64,000 bases of DNA from Rhizobium ruizarguesonis (GCF_012349115.1 NZ_PQIG01000068.1:54287-118286); one strand, 5' to 3'; positions 25,234 through 34,222 are shown, counted from the stretch's first letter. The notes: generated by a model from the letters alone, not told the origin. Made by a program: numbers and translations.

Positions 25234-26646
25234 TCACCGACGACCGCCGCCGCGGCCACCGCCACCGCCACCGCGGCCACCGCCACCGCCACCGCGGCCG
25301 CCGCCACCGCCGCGCATTTCTCTACCGCCGCCGCGATTGCTCCCGGCCATGGCCTGTCTGCCGCGGTTGGACTGCATCTGCGCGCGCCTGCCGCTGTCGA
25401 CCTGACCGAGGGCTGATGGCTTTCTGGGCCGGTTGTCGACCCGGGCCGCTGGCTTCGCCTTTGCGACCGGACGTTTGGCGTTGCCCCCGGACCTTGCCTT
25501 TTCGCCAGCTCTGTTCGTCGTCCTCGCGTCGGGCCTGCGGTTCTGCGCGGCCTGCGCTGCCTTCCCGCCTCCAGGAGCCGCTCCCGTATTGCCTGCCTTG
25601 TTGCGGGCAGCACTGATCCTGTCCGCATCGATCTTGCTCTTGCGGACGTCGTTGACACTGATTTTGCCTGGCTGGTCGCGGATCGTGTTCGCACGGTCGT
25701 TGCCTCTAGCTCCGACCCTGTTGCCGGGATTCGCCTCGATACTGCTCCGGAAGGAGCTGCGGTCCATCTTGTCGAACTGTGCGCCGTCGAACCCGATCTT
25801 GCTGCGATCGACATTCTTCCAGTCGACGTCGTTGATATTCACTTTGCCGTTGATGTTGTTGAGGCAATTGTTGCAGTCGATATCGACGTTGCCGTTCCAG
25901 CGCCCGCCCCATACGCCCCAGCGGTTCCAGTCGACGGCAGCGGCCCACACCGCTCCCGTCACCACGCCCGCAAAAAAGGTGGCGGTCGGATAGTAGTAGT
26001 TCGGATACGGCTCTGAATAGTAACCGATAGGCTCAGCCGCATAGTTTGGTTCATACAGCATCTCCGGCGCGTAATGCGGAACGTAGATCTTCTCAGGACT
26101 GGCGGAGACGATCACGACGTTGTCGTTCTCCTGGCTGACCTTGATCTTGTCGTCGGTCTTGATGATGCCGTCGGCGACCGCTTTGTCGCGCAGTTGCTGT
26201 ATGGCGATCAGAACGTCCTTCTGCTGGACGGAGAGCGCCTCTCCGAGCGACTGCGTCCAGTCCAGATCCTCGCTCATCATCGTGACGATCTGGGGATAGT
26301 TCAGCAGCGATACGATGCTGCCGTCCCACGTCGTCTTCGGCTTGAGTTCGGGCTGCTTCTTCAAGGTTTCGAGAAACCGGGCTGCTTCCACGACCTGCAG
26401 CGGATAGAGCGACGCCGATGTGACAAGCGCGACCAGTTCGTCCGGATAAAGTGCAATCCGCGCCACCAGGATTTCGAGTTCGTCCTCACTCAGCGGCGCC
26501 GGCGCGTCGTCTTCCGCCGCCGCGGCGGGACTGGAAGCGGTCGGCTCCTGCGCGGCGGCGATCGGCGTCGGATGTGGCGAAAACGGGAAGCCTGCAAAAG
26601 GCAGGAACAAGCCCGTGGCGAGTAACAATGCGTGAGGTCTAGCCAT
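25234..26646 (-). CDS. DUF3300 secreted protein with Gly/Arg-rich tail
   Basis: 470 aa. A signal peptide (residues ~1-32, ending IAAAQ) precedes the DUF3300 domain (about 50-235: ELEILVARIALYPDELVALV, LDWTQSLGEALSVQQKDVLI, KIYVPHYAPEMLYEPNYAAE). Then come a Tyr/Asn-rich stretch (YYSEPYPNYYYPTATFF), repeated NINGKVNINDVDWKN-like segments, a basic low-complexity region and a tail of repeated GGGGGGRG units. The tail accounts for the tandem CCGCCACCG repeats on the plus strand at 25250-25310. Function unknown. First gene of the pair with DUF2950. Confidence 0.88.
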   Translation of the reverse strand: MARPHALLLATGLFLPFAGFPFSPHPTPIAAAQEPTASSPAAAAEDDAPAPLSEDELEILVARIALYPDELVALVTSASLYPLQVVEAARFLETLKKQPELKPKTTWDGSIVSLLNYPQIVTMMSEDLDWTQSLGEALSVQQKDVLIAIQQLRDKAVADGIIKTDDKIKVSQENDNVVIVSASPEKIYVPHYAPEMLYEPNYAAEPIGYYSEPYPNYYYPTATFFAGVVTGAVWAAAVDWNRWGVWGGRWNGNVDIDCNNCLNNINGKVNINDVDWKNVDRSKIGFDGAQFDKMDRSSFRSSIEANPGNRVGARGNDRANTIRDQPGKISVNDVRKSKIDADRISAARNKAGNTGAAPGGGKAAQAAQNRRPDARTTNRAGEKARSGGNAKRPVAKAKPAARVDNRPRKPSALGQVDSGRRAQMQSNRGRQAMAGSNRGGGREMRGGGGGRGGGGGGRGGGGGGRGGGRR

Positions 26647-26824
26647 CTCAAATCCTCCTTGCGGTCAGACATGGTGTGTAGGCTGTCGACTATTGTATCT
26701 TCGCTCGTGCCGCATCCTCCTCCGAGCGGAGAAGGATTGATAGCTAAACATCGGCCAAGCCGTCTTTTGCTCCAAATTTATAGCAAAGACAGCTCCAAGC
26801 GTAGTCGCGGGGCTGATCTGGGAC

Positions 26825-26843
26825 GTATGTTACAGTAACACGC
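26825..26843. promoter_or_regulatory. Palindromic operator-like site (GTATGTTAC-A-GTAACACGC)
   Basis: The left half GTATGTTAC is identical to that of the perfect palindrome at 34682-34700; the right half matches 7 of 9. It lies in the divergent gap 26647-27096 between the DUF3300 gene and the hypothetical gene at 27097. That gap otherwise holds no gene that I can support, only two partly similar stretches (CATCGGCCAAGCCGTC at 26750 and TATCGGCCAGGCCGTA at 26990) and a hairpin GTAGGTT to AACCTAC (27002-27020). Confidence 0.5.
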
Positions 26844-27096
26844 TTACAGAAGCGGAGTTCAGCGCGCTGGCTAAAATCGACCGCGGGCCGCTTGATCACG
26901 AAGTCACGGGCATGGACCACTGCCTCCTTTGAAGGCGATATGGCACGCCAATTATCAGTCACCGCAAGGGCGCGGCTGACGGCTAAAATATCGGCCAGGC
27001 CGTAGGTTACCAGAACCTACAGTATCATACTGTCTAGTTTGACTTATCGATGCTGTAGTTTTCGGTCTTGGCCTTCGGCCACTGGGAGGCAACGTT

Positions 27097-27561
27097 ATGG
27101 CTGAAAGTGAAAAGTCAAATGCTCAGATGCTTAGCGCGGAAGAATTGAGACAGAAAGCTTTGGAACTGCAGCTGGTAGAAATGCAGCGTGATGACAAAGT
27201 CAAAGCGCGTGAAGCAAAAAAACACGCGGAGTTCGTCGATGACTTCTTCCGCAAACACGTCGGCGACAAGGAACGTGACATTATCAGGCGCGTCGTCATG
27301 AAGGCAGCCGCCGACGGCAAATCCGAGGCCATGGTCTATAGCTTTCCGTCGAGCTTCTGCACGGATAGCGGCCGCGCGATCAACAGTGCCCGGCCAGAGT
27401 GGCCGACGACGCTTCAAGGAAAAGCCAAGGAAATATATGATCTTTTCGGCGAAGTCGCCCGGCCTCACGGCTACAAGCTGAAAGCGATGGTCATCAGTTT
27501 TCCAGGCGGCATGCCGGGCGACATCGGCTTCTTCCTGAATTGGGAGGCACCAGTCGGCTAG
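27097..27561 (+). CDS. Hypothetical charged cytoplasmic protein
   Basis: 154 aa, preceded by GGGAGG. The N-terminal half is a long charged helix (AEELRQKALELQLVEMQRDD, KVKAREAKKHAEFVDDFFRK). The C-terminal half appears globular (SEAMVYSFPSSFCTDSGRAI, GYKLKAMVISFPGGMPGDIG). No signal peptide, membrane span or domain that I recognise. The two-part build and its position beside the palindromic site at 26825 are the only hints. Confidence 0.7.
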   Translation: MAESEKSNAQMLSAEELRQKALELQLVEMQRDDKVKAREAKKHAEFVDDFFRKHVGDKERDIIRRVVMKAAADGKSEAMVYSFPSSFCTDSGRAINSARPEWPTTLQGKAKEIYDLFGEVARPHGYKLKAMVISFPGGMPGDIGFFLNWEAPVG

Positions 27562-27760
27562 GCCGCTGCGCAACTATGCGGTTCGTCAGCCATGGTTTCG
27601 GCCGGCGCATCAGCGCCCGCGGTCAACCCTTCGGCTGATGCTGCTTGGCAAGACCATCTTCGTCAAAGCCCAATCTGCGCCCAGTCTGGAGCGATCGGAG
27701 GCTACCCACCGGTAGCCTGAGTTCGCTTCAGCAGATGAATGAATTTCCGGGGGGAGTGGC

Positions 27761-29479
27761 ATGCTTCAAAGTTTTCATATGCCGATATTCAGGGGCCTGG
27801 AGGGATTTCGCGCGGACTGGCTGCGAAGCGATATTCCTGCGGGGCTGTCGATTGCAGCTGTCGGCCTGCCGAGTGCGATCGCTTATCCCGCCATCGCCGG
27901 CCTCCCCCCGGAAACCGGGATATATGCGAGTATCGTCGCGCCCGTTGCCTACGCTCTGTTCGGGCCGTCGCGGCTATTGGTGGTCGGGTCGGACGCCGGG
28001 ACCATGGCGGTTCTCGCGGCGGTCATAGGAACTGTCATCGCCGCGCAACCTGCCGGCACATCAGCCGATCCGGTTGCGATCGCGTCTGCCCTGGCGCTCG
28101 GCGTCGGAGCCTTCTATTTTGCAGCACGGCTGCTGCGGCTGGGCGTCCTCGCAAGCTTTCTATCCCGCCCGATTCTGGTCGGCTTCTTTGCCGGCGTATC
28201 CATCTCCATCCTTGTCGGGCAGATCGGCCGCTTTACCGGAGTGCGTATCGAGTCCGACGGACTCCTGCCGCCGATTGCCGAGATCATTCGCAAGAGTGCC
28301 TTGATCCATTGGCCGACATTGCTGTTCGGTCTCGCCATGTTCGCACTGTTGTGGATCGTGAAAGCCACACGGCTGCCTGTACCGGGACCCGTCGTCGTCG
28401 TCGTCGTTTCCGTCATTCTCTCCGCCATCTTCAACTTTGAAGCCGCAGGCATCCGCGTCGTTGGCGATCTCCCCACCGGGCTGCCGTCATTCTCCCTCCA
28501 TGCATTCTCTCAAATGCCCATGGACAGGATCGTCCTTGGGTCGGCAGCCGTCTTTCTGATCAGTTTTGGCTCGAGCATCGTCTCTGCACGAAGCTTCGGC
28601 GCGCGCTCCGGCGAGGAGGTCGACGCCAACCAGGAACTGATCGGGCTAGGCGCGGCGAACATCGCCCCCGGCCTGTTTGGTTCATTTCCCATCGCCGTGT
28701 CCGACTCGCGTACAGCGATCAATCTTGCAGTCGGCGGCAGATCGCAGGCAGCCGGTCTCGTTTCCGCCGTGACCCTGATGGCGACGCTGCTGTTCTTGAA
28801 TGGCGCCCTGCGCATCCTGCCGATCCCTGCCCTGGCGGCGATCCTGGCGGCAGCCGCAATCAGCCTGATCGACGTCAGCGAGTTGAGAAAGATATGGCAC
28901 ATCAGCCGCGCGGAGTTCGTCTTCGCCTTGATCGCCATGTTCGGAGCCATCAGCTTCGGAGTCCTGAACGGCGTCATCGTCGCGATCGCCGCAACCCTGA
29001 TCTATCTCCTGCGCAAGACGATGTTTCCGAAAGACACGCTTCTCGGCCGCATTGCCGGACGCGATGGCTTCTACGACATGCAGCGCTTTCCGGAGGCCCG
29101 GGGCATTCCGGGCATCGCCATATGTCTCGTCCAGGGCAATCTGCTGTTTTACAACGCCGATTATGTCCGGATCCGGTTGCGCACCGTCGCTGACGGCCTG
29201 CCGGCCGAAACACGCTGGTTCATCCTCGACGCCAGCGCCATTGCGCATATCGACAGCACCGGGGCCGCAGCACTTGATGCCGTGCGGGCAAACCTCTCCG
29301 GGCGGGGCATCGTCTTCGGCGTCGCTCACCTGAACGCCGAGGTCACGGAGCTGCTTGGCCGCGCCGGCGTCGTCGACGGCATCGGAGCCGGAAAGTTCTT
29401 TGGCGACACGGAGGACGCGCTGCGTGCCGCGCGCCTGGGGGAAGGAAGCGACCGGCCTTTGGCCGGAGGTCATCAGTAA
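27761..29479 (+). CDS. SulP-family anion permease with STAS domain
   Basis: 572 aa. SulP transporter: LRSDIPAGLSIAAVGLPSAI, AYPAIAGLPPETGIYASIVA, PVAYALFGPSRLLVVGSDAG, then about a dozen hydrophobic spans to residue ~420 with NIAPGLFGSFPIAVSDSRTA. The cytoplasmic C-terminus (about 440-560) is a STAS domain (FILDASAIAHIDSTGAAALD). Substrate could be sulfate, bicarbonate or another anion. It is followed after 6 bases by the PPK2 gene, so the two form an operon. Confidence 0.92.
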   Translation: MLQSFHMPIFRGLEGFRADWLRSDIPAGLSIAAVGLPSAIAYPAIAGLPPETGIYASIVAPVAYALFGPSRLLVVGSDAGTMAVLAAVIGTVIAAQPAGTSADPVAIASALALGVGAFYFAARLLRLGVLASFLSRPILVGFFAGVSISILVGQIGRFTGVRIESDGLLPPIAEIIRKSALIHWPTLLFGLAMFALLWIVKATRLPVPGPVVVVVVSVILSAIFNFEAAGIRVVGDLPTGLPSFSLHAFSQMPMDRIVLGSAAVFLISFGSSIVSARSFGARSGEEVDANQELIGLGAANIAPGLFGSFPIAVSDSRTAINLAVGGRSQAAGLVSAVTLMATLLFLNGALRILPIPALAAILAAAAISLIDVSELRKIWHISRAEFVFALIAMFGAISFGVLNGVIVAIAATLIYLLRKTMFPKDTLLGRIAGRDGFYDMQRFPEARGIPGIAICLVQGNLLFYNADYVRIRLRTVADGLPAETRWFILDASAIAHIDSTGAAALDAVRANLSGRGIVFGVAHLNAEVTELLGRAGVVDGIGAGKFFGDTEDALRAARLGEGSDRPLAGGHQ

Positions 29480-29485
29480 AGGGCC

Positions 29486-30331
29486 ATGGAGGAAATGATG
29501 AACAAACGGCAGGACGACGACACAGAAGTAGACGAAAAGAAAGGCAAGAAGTCCTGGAACTACGACAAGGAAATCGTAAAGCTTCAGGTCGAGCTCGCGC
29601 ATCTGCAGTCCTGGGTGAAAAAATCGGGCGCTCGCGTCGTGATCATCTTCGAGGGCCGGGATGCTGCCGGGAAAGGCGGGATGATCAAGCGAATTACCGA
29701 GCGCGTCAGTCCACGGGTCTTTCGCGTGGTCGCGCTGCCGGCCCCGACCGATCGCGAAAAGACGCAAATGTACATGCAGCGCTACTTCGCACATATGCCC
29801 GCTGCGGGTGAAATCGTCATATTCGATCGCAGTTGGTACAATCGCCCTGGCGTCGACCGGGTGATGGGATTCTGCTCCGAGAAAAAGGCCCGGCGCTTTC
29901 TTGAGTTGGCTCCCGGTTTTGAAGCCTCGATCGTCGAAAGCGGCATCACCCTGCTGAAATATTTCCTGACGGTCGGCGAGAAGGAACAGGATCGGCGCTT
30001 CAGACGGCGGATCGAGGATCCGCTGCGGCAGTGGAAGCTCAGCCCGATGGATGTCGAGTCATACCAACGGTGGTGGGATTATACGGTTGCTTACGACGAG
30101 ATGATCCGGGCGACGGACCGCCAGCACGCCCCATGGTGGATCGTGCCGTCAGACGACAAGAAGCGCGCGCGCATCAACTGCATCTCGCACATCCTGAAGT
30201 CGATTCCGTACGAAACGATGAAGTTCAACGCACCGGACCTTGGGAAACGTCAAAAGCGGCCCGCTGACTATGTCGAAGACAAAAGCATCCGACATTTTGT
30301 GCCGGATGTGGTCGCCGAGCAGATGCAATAA
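29486..30331 (+). CDS. ppk2: Polyphosphate kinase 2
   Basis: 281 aa. The PPK2 core is complete: Walker A FEGRDAAGKGGMIKRITERV, Walker B region EIVIFDRSWYNRPGVDRVMG, and the lid arginines in DRRFRRRIEDPLRQWKLSPM. PPK2 enzymes move phosphate between polyphosphate and nucleoside mono- or diphosphates. The YQRWWDYTVAYDEMIRATD stretch is typical of single-domain rhizobial PPK2. It is coupled to the SulP gene. Alternative starts are the ATGs at 29495 and 29498, which follow GGAGG. Confidence 0.93.
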   Translation: MEEMMNKRQDDDTEVDEKKGKKSWNYDKEIVKLQVELAHLQSWVKKSGARVVIIFEGRDAAGKGGMIKRITERVSPRVFRVVALPAPTDREKTQMYMQRYFAHMPAAGEIVIFDRSWYNRPGVDRVMGFCSEKKARRFLELAPGFEASIVESGITLLKYFLTVGEKEQDRRFRRRIEDPLRQWKLSPMDVESYQRWWDYTVAYDEMIRATDRQHAPWWIVPSDDKKRARINCISHILKSIPYETMKFNAPDLGKRQKRPADYVEDKSIRHFVPDVVAEQMQ

Positions 30332-30434
30332 TCGAAGCCGTGCGGGGACGACACCGCAATTTCAGGAGGAAGGCCCGCCCGGAACAGCACCGGCTGTCCG
30401 GCGCGGTGATGTTATCAATCAACAGGAGTGTGTG

Positions 30435-30767
30435 ATGATCTATCCATCGATCCGTGTGCTGTCTATCGCCATTGCCTGCATTCTTCCCTTGGCCGGCATA
30501 TCCGTTTCGCGAGCGCAAGCGGCCGGGCCGTTCGATCAATTTCCGATCGCCGTAGCCTGCGAATATAAAGGCCTGTACCAGATCTTCTATCTCACGAGAT
30601 TGGAGGCGGATGGCGTGGCCACCTATGTCAATCCGAGCAAGCTTGCCGGAACGATATCTGTCGGCGGGACCGCCAAGGCCTTGGGCGAACCGATCGGTGG
30701 AAGTTGCCTCGGTAAAACACTGGAGGAGCTCAGGGCGTCGGGACAGATCCTCGATCTGAAGCACTAG
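30435..30767 (+). CDS. Small secreted protein, unknown function
   Basis: 110 aa from the ATG at 30435, preceded by AGGAGTGTG. It has a signal peptide (YPSIRVLSIAIACILPLAGI, cleavage near AQA-AG). The mature part has two cysteines (IAVACEYKGLYQIFYLTRLE and EPIGGSCLGKTLEELRASGQ) that could pair. I do not recognise the family. It lies 103 bases after ppk2 and ends inside a RIME-like repeat. Confidence 0.7.
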   Translation: MIYPSIRVLSIAIACILPLAGISVSRAQAAGPFDQFPIAVACEYKGLYQIFYLTRLEADGVATYVNPSKLAGTISVGGTAKALGEPIGGSCLGKTLEELRASGQILDLKH

Positions 30768-30880
30768 ATGCGGATGATTTTAGGCCGACTCGGCCTGAAA
30801 TCTGAATCCGCATCTAAATCAAAGAAATAGAGCATGATGTCGCCCGAAAACCGCTTCACACTTTTCGGCATCATGCTCTA
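30766..30880. repeat. RIME-like repeat, two palindromes
   Basis: First palindrome AGATGCGGATGATTTTAGGC to GAATCCGCATCT, with GGCCGACTCGGCC at its centre. The second is GAGCATGATGTCGCCCGAAA to TTTTCGGCATCATGCTCT. The same two-palindrome unit recurs at 41427-41525 and the second palindrome at 23844. Size (~115 bp) and bipartite form fit Rhizobium-specific intergenic mosaic elements. Confidence 0.75.
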
Positions 30881-31058
30881 GCAACCTTCGTCCCGGATGT
30901 TTTGTCCGGCATATGACGATCAACGGCACGATCCAGCGGGAGGGAGGCTGCATCCCTGCCTACTCGATATTAAAGTTCGGACAGCGGAGCCTGGTGGGAA
31001 GTCCGTCAAGCATCGCCATCCAGGTTCGTCGTCGTTCGGAACGACAAAGGAGGGCAAG

Positions 31059-31586
31059 ATGACCGCGGAGATTGAGCGAAAATTCCTCGTCGTAAACGAT
31101 AGCTGGCAGGATCACGCCTCCAAAGGAGCCGCATTTTGCCAAGGCTACCTGCTGGTTAGGAAAAACCGCTTCGTGCGGGTCAGGATCATCGATAACGCAC
31201 GCGGCGTCCTGACGATTAAACTCCGAACCGGGCGCCTGCGGCGCGAGGAGTTCGAATATGAGATTCCCTATGCCGAAGCCCTGGAAATGATCGCCTATGC
31301 AACGAGTGTGGTGGATAAGACCCGCTATGAGGTGAACCATCGTGGCTGCCTTTGGGAGGTGGACGTCTACAGTGGCGTCCACGACGGATTGGTTGTCGCA
31401 GAAATCGAGCTTGCCGACGAAAGCGACCAACCTCCCTGCCCGCCGTGGCTCGGCCCGGAAGTGACCGGAAATCCCGCATTTTCCAATCGTACGCTCGCAA
31501 TGCTCGTGCAACGCAACGACTACCGCAGCCGCAATGTATCAAGGCTGCAACCTGATGGGCAGCCTTCCCAAAGGAGGGAACAATGA
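31059..31586 (+). CDS. CYTH-domain (triphosphate tunnel) protein
   Basis: 175 aa from the ATG at 31059, preceded by AAGGAGG. The N-terminal E-x-E-x-K motif (TAEIERKFLVVNDSW), then RVRIIDNARGVLTIKLRTGR, KTRYEVNHRGCLWEVDVYSG and GLVVAEIELADESDQPP are the alternating charged strands of the eight-stranded tunnel that binds triphosphate or inorganic polyphosphate with Mg2+/Mn2+. A tripolyphosphatase activity is common in such proteins. Its nearness to ppk2 fits polyphosphate metabolism. Its stop overlaps a short truncated frame (31583-31627). Confidence 0.9.
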   Translation: MTAEIERKFLVVNDSWQDHASKGAAFCQGYLLVRKNRFVRVRIIDNARGVLTIKLRTGRLRREEFEYEIPYAEALEMIAYATSVVDKTRYEVNHRGCLWEVDVYSGVHDGLVVAEIELADESDQPPCPPWLGPEVTGNPAFSNRTLAMLVQRNDYRSRNVSRLQPDGQPSQRREQ

Positions 31587-31627
31587 GTGTCTTGGTAACG
31601 GGCGGCAGTTCCTCCGTGCCGGGTTGA
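31583..31627 (+). pseudogene. Possible remnant of an SDR/epimerase gene start
   Basis: An ATG overlapping the CYTH stop and well placed after AAAGGAGGG opens the peptide MSVLVTGGSSSVPG and then stops. SVLVTGGS is the usual opening of NAD(P)-binding epimerases and SDRs. The rest of such a gene is absent, so this may be the 5' scar of a deleted downstream gene. Too short to be sure. Confidence 0.3.
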
Positions 31628-31658
31628 AAGCAAAGACCTGATGCTAACGCATCGGCAG

Positions 31659-31913
31659 TCAGCGCTGCAGGTCGTAGCACTGCGCCCTGCGGCTCCCGGT
31701 CTGGCAGGTCGGCGAGAAATGGAGGCGATAGCGCCTTTCTTTCATGCATTCGCTGAAGCCATTGGGGTCGGGCGGATCCTTCCACAGATGGACGAGTTCG
31801 CAGTGCTTGCGGACATTGATGAAGTCTTCTGTTCTCTGGGTGGCGTCAACTGAAGCCACCGAAGCGGCTAACGCCAAGAACGTCGCGCAACTCAAGGCAG
31901 CCGACGTCTTCAA
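31659..31913 (-). CDS. Small secreted Cys-containing protein
   Basis: 84 aa from a TTG start at 31913. An N-terminal signal-like stretch (TSAALSCATFLALAASVASV) precedes a mature part with several cysteines (VRKHCELVHLWKDPPDPNGF, SECMKERRYRLHFSPTCQTG, RRAQCYDLQR). It lies 28 bases after the DUF2955 gene and may be the last gene of the exporter operon. No family recognised. Confidence 0.5.
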   Translation of the reverse strand: MKTSAALSCATFLALAASVASVDATQRTEDFINVRKHCELVHLWKDPPDPNGFSECMKERRYRLHFSPTCQTGSRRAQCYDLQR

Positions 31914-31941
31914 GATAGGGTGCTCTCAGAGAACGCCTGAG

Positions 31942-32970
31942 TCATGCCGATATCCTCTTCGTTTCCCCCGTCCGCGGCCACAGGATGACGGCAAACAGCA
32001 GCGCGTAGACCAAGGCTACTGCGACATAGACGATGCGGGTGGCGAAGGATTCTGCGGCGCTGCCGGGCAGAGGCGAGACCCCGAGGCCGAACAAAATCAG
32101 GAAGGTCGTCAGAGCGCCGGCAAATATCGGTGCGTCCTTCGAGCGGGCGGCCGCGCGGCCACCGATGAGGAGGACCACGATGAGAACGATGAGGAAGATC
32201 GAGAAAAGATTGGGGCGCAGTGATAGCACGGCATACGCAACGGAGGCGAGCACGCCGCCGAAGAGGTTGACGAGCACGAGCCCGATCGCCGCACGCGCGC
32301 TCGCGGCAACGTCGAGCTGCCCGAGCAGCGACGCTACGGTTATCGGAATGACTGCCGCAGCGGTCAGATTGTCGCTCGTCAGGCAGATCACGACGGAGCC
32401 CAGAAGGATGACCGTGTTGGCCAGTGCCCGACCCAGGGCCGGCGGCCGCTCGTCGATCGGCGCCGCCTCGATCTGTTGGGAGAACGGCTCGGGAAAGACC
32501 GCATGGGCAAACCACATCAGAACCGTGCCCGACAACACCCCGGTGACCAGGATGGACAGGATGGAGTTGGCGAGTTCCTTGTTGAGGATGCCGAGCAGAG
32601 GCACGATAATCGCGACGACGAGCACGAGAAAGACGGCCGGCCCTCCCTTTCCCGTCGACTGCGCGGCAAAACACACAAAATAGGTCAACCCCAGGACCAG
32701 AAGGAAGGGTGCGGGACGCTCGCCGAGGACGTCGGTCAGAACCATCATCGCGATCCCGGCGATCAGCATGACCATCGCCGCGCCGACCGTCTTCGCAAGC
32801 GGCATGGGCCGTGAACTACCGAGCAGAAACTGGGCGGCAAAGAGCGGACCGAGGAAGGGCACGATAGCCCCAGCATAGACTGCCAGCGTGAAGCCGATGG
32901 AGACTGCGAACGCGACCCGCAGCCCCTTGCGTTTCTGTTCCTCGACCGCAGGGCTCCTGTCAGTTGACAT
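31942..32970 (-). CDS. DUF2955/FUSC-like membrane transporter subunit
   Basis: 342 aa, about ten hydrophobic spans in two blocks (residues ~15-165 and ~185-335). It resembles DUF2955, a family allied to the aromatic-acid exporter and FUSC proteins: GLRVAFAVSIGFTLAVYAGA, LGSSRPMPLAKTVGAAMVML. Its start lies inside the end of the HlyD-type gene (11-base overlap), so the pair is translationally coupled. Together they would form an inner-membrane efflux pump with a periplasmic adaptor. Substrate unknown. Confidence 0.82.
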   Translation of the reverse strand: MSTDRSPAVEEQKRKGLRVAFAVSIGFTLAVYAGAIVPFLGPLFAAQFLLGSSRPMPLAKTVGAAMVMLIAGIAMMVLTDVLGERPAPFLLVLGLTYFVCFAAQSTGKGGPAVFLVLVVAIIVPLLGILNKELANSILSILVTGVLSGTVLMWFAHAVFPEPFSQQIEAAPIDERPPALGRALANTVILLGSVVICLTSDNLTAAAVIPITVASLLGQLDVAASARAAIGLVLVNLFGGVLASVAYAVLSLRPNLFSIFLIVLIVVLLIGGRAAARSKDAPIFAGALTTFLILFGLGVSPLPGSAAESFATRIVYVAVALVYALLFAVILWPRTGETKRISA

Positions 32971-34069
32971 AGGTCAATACCGACATGATGCGGATCCAGA
33001 GTGATCCCCAGGCATTGGTGACCGGGTTGTCGCCGGTGTAGATGACGACCGTCACCTGCGAGCCGTAGCGCAGGCCGCCGCCCTTGGGCCTCTGCGCCTC
33101 ATCGATGATGAGGCGCACTGGAAACCGCTGTGCCTCCTGGACCCAGCCGGTATCGCTTCGGATCGTCGGCAATCCGGTGTTCGGGTCCGTGCTGCCTTGC
33201 GATACGCCAAAGCCCACACTCTCGACGGTCGCTGGAAACAGTCGACCGGGAAGCGCGTCGAAAAGGATTTCCGCTCTGTTGCCGACGGCGACCTTCTCCA
33301 GGCTGTTTTCCTTGAATGCCGCGCTGATCCAGATGGTGCCGGCGTCGATGAAGGTCATCGCCGGCTGGCCGGCTGAGACCACCTTGCCGATGGTCAGCTG
33401 AAGGTTGGTGACGACGCCGGCCGAAGGCGCGCGGACGATCGTTCGCACCAGATCGAGCCGGGCCTTCTCCAATCCGGCAAGAGCTGCACGCAGTTCCGGA
33501 TTATCGTTTCCCGCTGGGCCGAGCTGCTCTTTCGCCTTGGCAAGGTCGGCCTGCGCCCCTGAGACGGAAGCTTCCGCCTGCTCATAGGCGGACTTGGCGG
33601 TATCGAACCGGGCTCTGGAGAAGACGCCGCGCTTCACGAGTTCGGTGGCCCGCGCATACTGGTCGCGCAGATTGTCTCTGTCCGCCTGCATCTGGACGAG
33701 CTTGGCCTGTGCGGCATCGACTGATGCAGTCGATGCCCCGATCGACTGGCCGACGCTTGCAAGCGCAGCTTCCGCCTCGTCGACGGCGAGCTGATAGCGC
33801 TCGGAATCGATACGAAAGAGAACCTGGTCGGCCTCGACCCGCGAATTGTCGGCAACGCCCACTTCCACGACCCGGCCGGTGACTTCGGGCGCGATGCCGA
33901 CGATATAGGCTTGAACCTGGGCCTGCGATGTCGACGGCGTACGCCGCTCCATGAAGATGGAGAGAACGAACAGGGCGAGCGCCAGCAGGACGACGATGAG
34001 TGCTATCCTGCGGAGTGGATTCCGAGGCGTTGCGGAAATGGCAGGCTCGTCCAAGTTTTCGGAAACCAC
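32960..34069 (-). CDS. HlyD/EmrA-type membrane fusion protein
   Basis: 369 aa. A short cytoplasmic N-terminus is followed by one membrane span (RIALIVVLLALALFVLSIFM), the biotinyl-lipoyl domain (VGIAPEVTGRVVEVGVADNS, RVEADQVLFRIDSERYQLAV), a long coiled-coil hairpin (about 95-190) and the barrel (TIVRAPSAGVVTNLQLTIGK, AGTIWISAAFKENSLEKVAV). It is the periplasmic adaptor of the DUF2955 pump downstream. A palindromic operator-like site lies 113-129 bases upstream (34182-34198). Confidence 0.9.
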   Translation of the reverse strand: MVSENLDEPAISATPRNPLRRIALIVVLLALALFVLSIFMERRTPSTSQAQVQAYIVGIAPEVTGRVVEVGVADNSRVEADQVLFRIDSERYQLAVDEAEAALASVGQSIGASTASVDAAQAKLVQMQADRDNLRDQYARATELVKRGVFSRARFDTAKSAYEQAEASVSGAQADLAKAKEQLGPAGNDNPELRAALAGLEKARLDLVRTIVRAPSAGVVTNLQLTIGKVVSAGQPAMTFIDAGTIWISAAFKENSLEKVAVGNRAEILFDALPGRLFPATVESVGFGVSQGSTDPNTGLPTIRSDTGWVQEAQRFPVRLIIDEAQRPKGGGLRYGSQVTVVIYTGDNPVTNAWGSLWIRIMSVLTYVN

Positions 34070-34181
34070 GGCAATATCCTTTGGAGGCGTTTCGTTTCGT
34101 GGAAGCGCAAAGTTTCAGCGCGCAAAGTTCAGCGCTGGACGTCTGTCGCGATGGTCGTTACCGGGAGATGGAACGCAAGTA

Positions 34182-34198
34182 GGTAACCGTAACATACG
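34182..34198. promoter_or_regulatory. Imperfect copy of the TATGTTAC/GTAACATA palindrome
   Basis: AGGTAACCGTAACATAC: the right half GTAACATAC is identical to the perfect site at 34682-34700, and the left half is degenerate. It stands upstream of the HlyD-DUF2955 exporter operon. Confidence 0.45.
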
Positions 34199-34222
34199 CC
34201 TTGCGATGGCTTGCCACCGGCC

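Noticed and set aside
25250..25310. Tandem CCGCCACCG repeats resembling a repeat array
   Set aside because: They are the coding sequence of the Gly/Arg-rich tail of the DUF3300 protein, not a CRISPR or intergenic array; units lack unique spacers.
26744..26962. Minus-strand frame of 72 codons
   Set aside because: It crosses the palindromic site and a repeat-like stretch, with no recognisable similarity.
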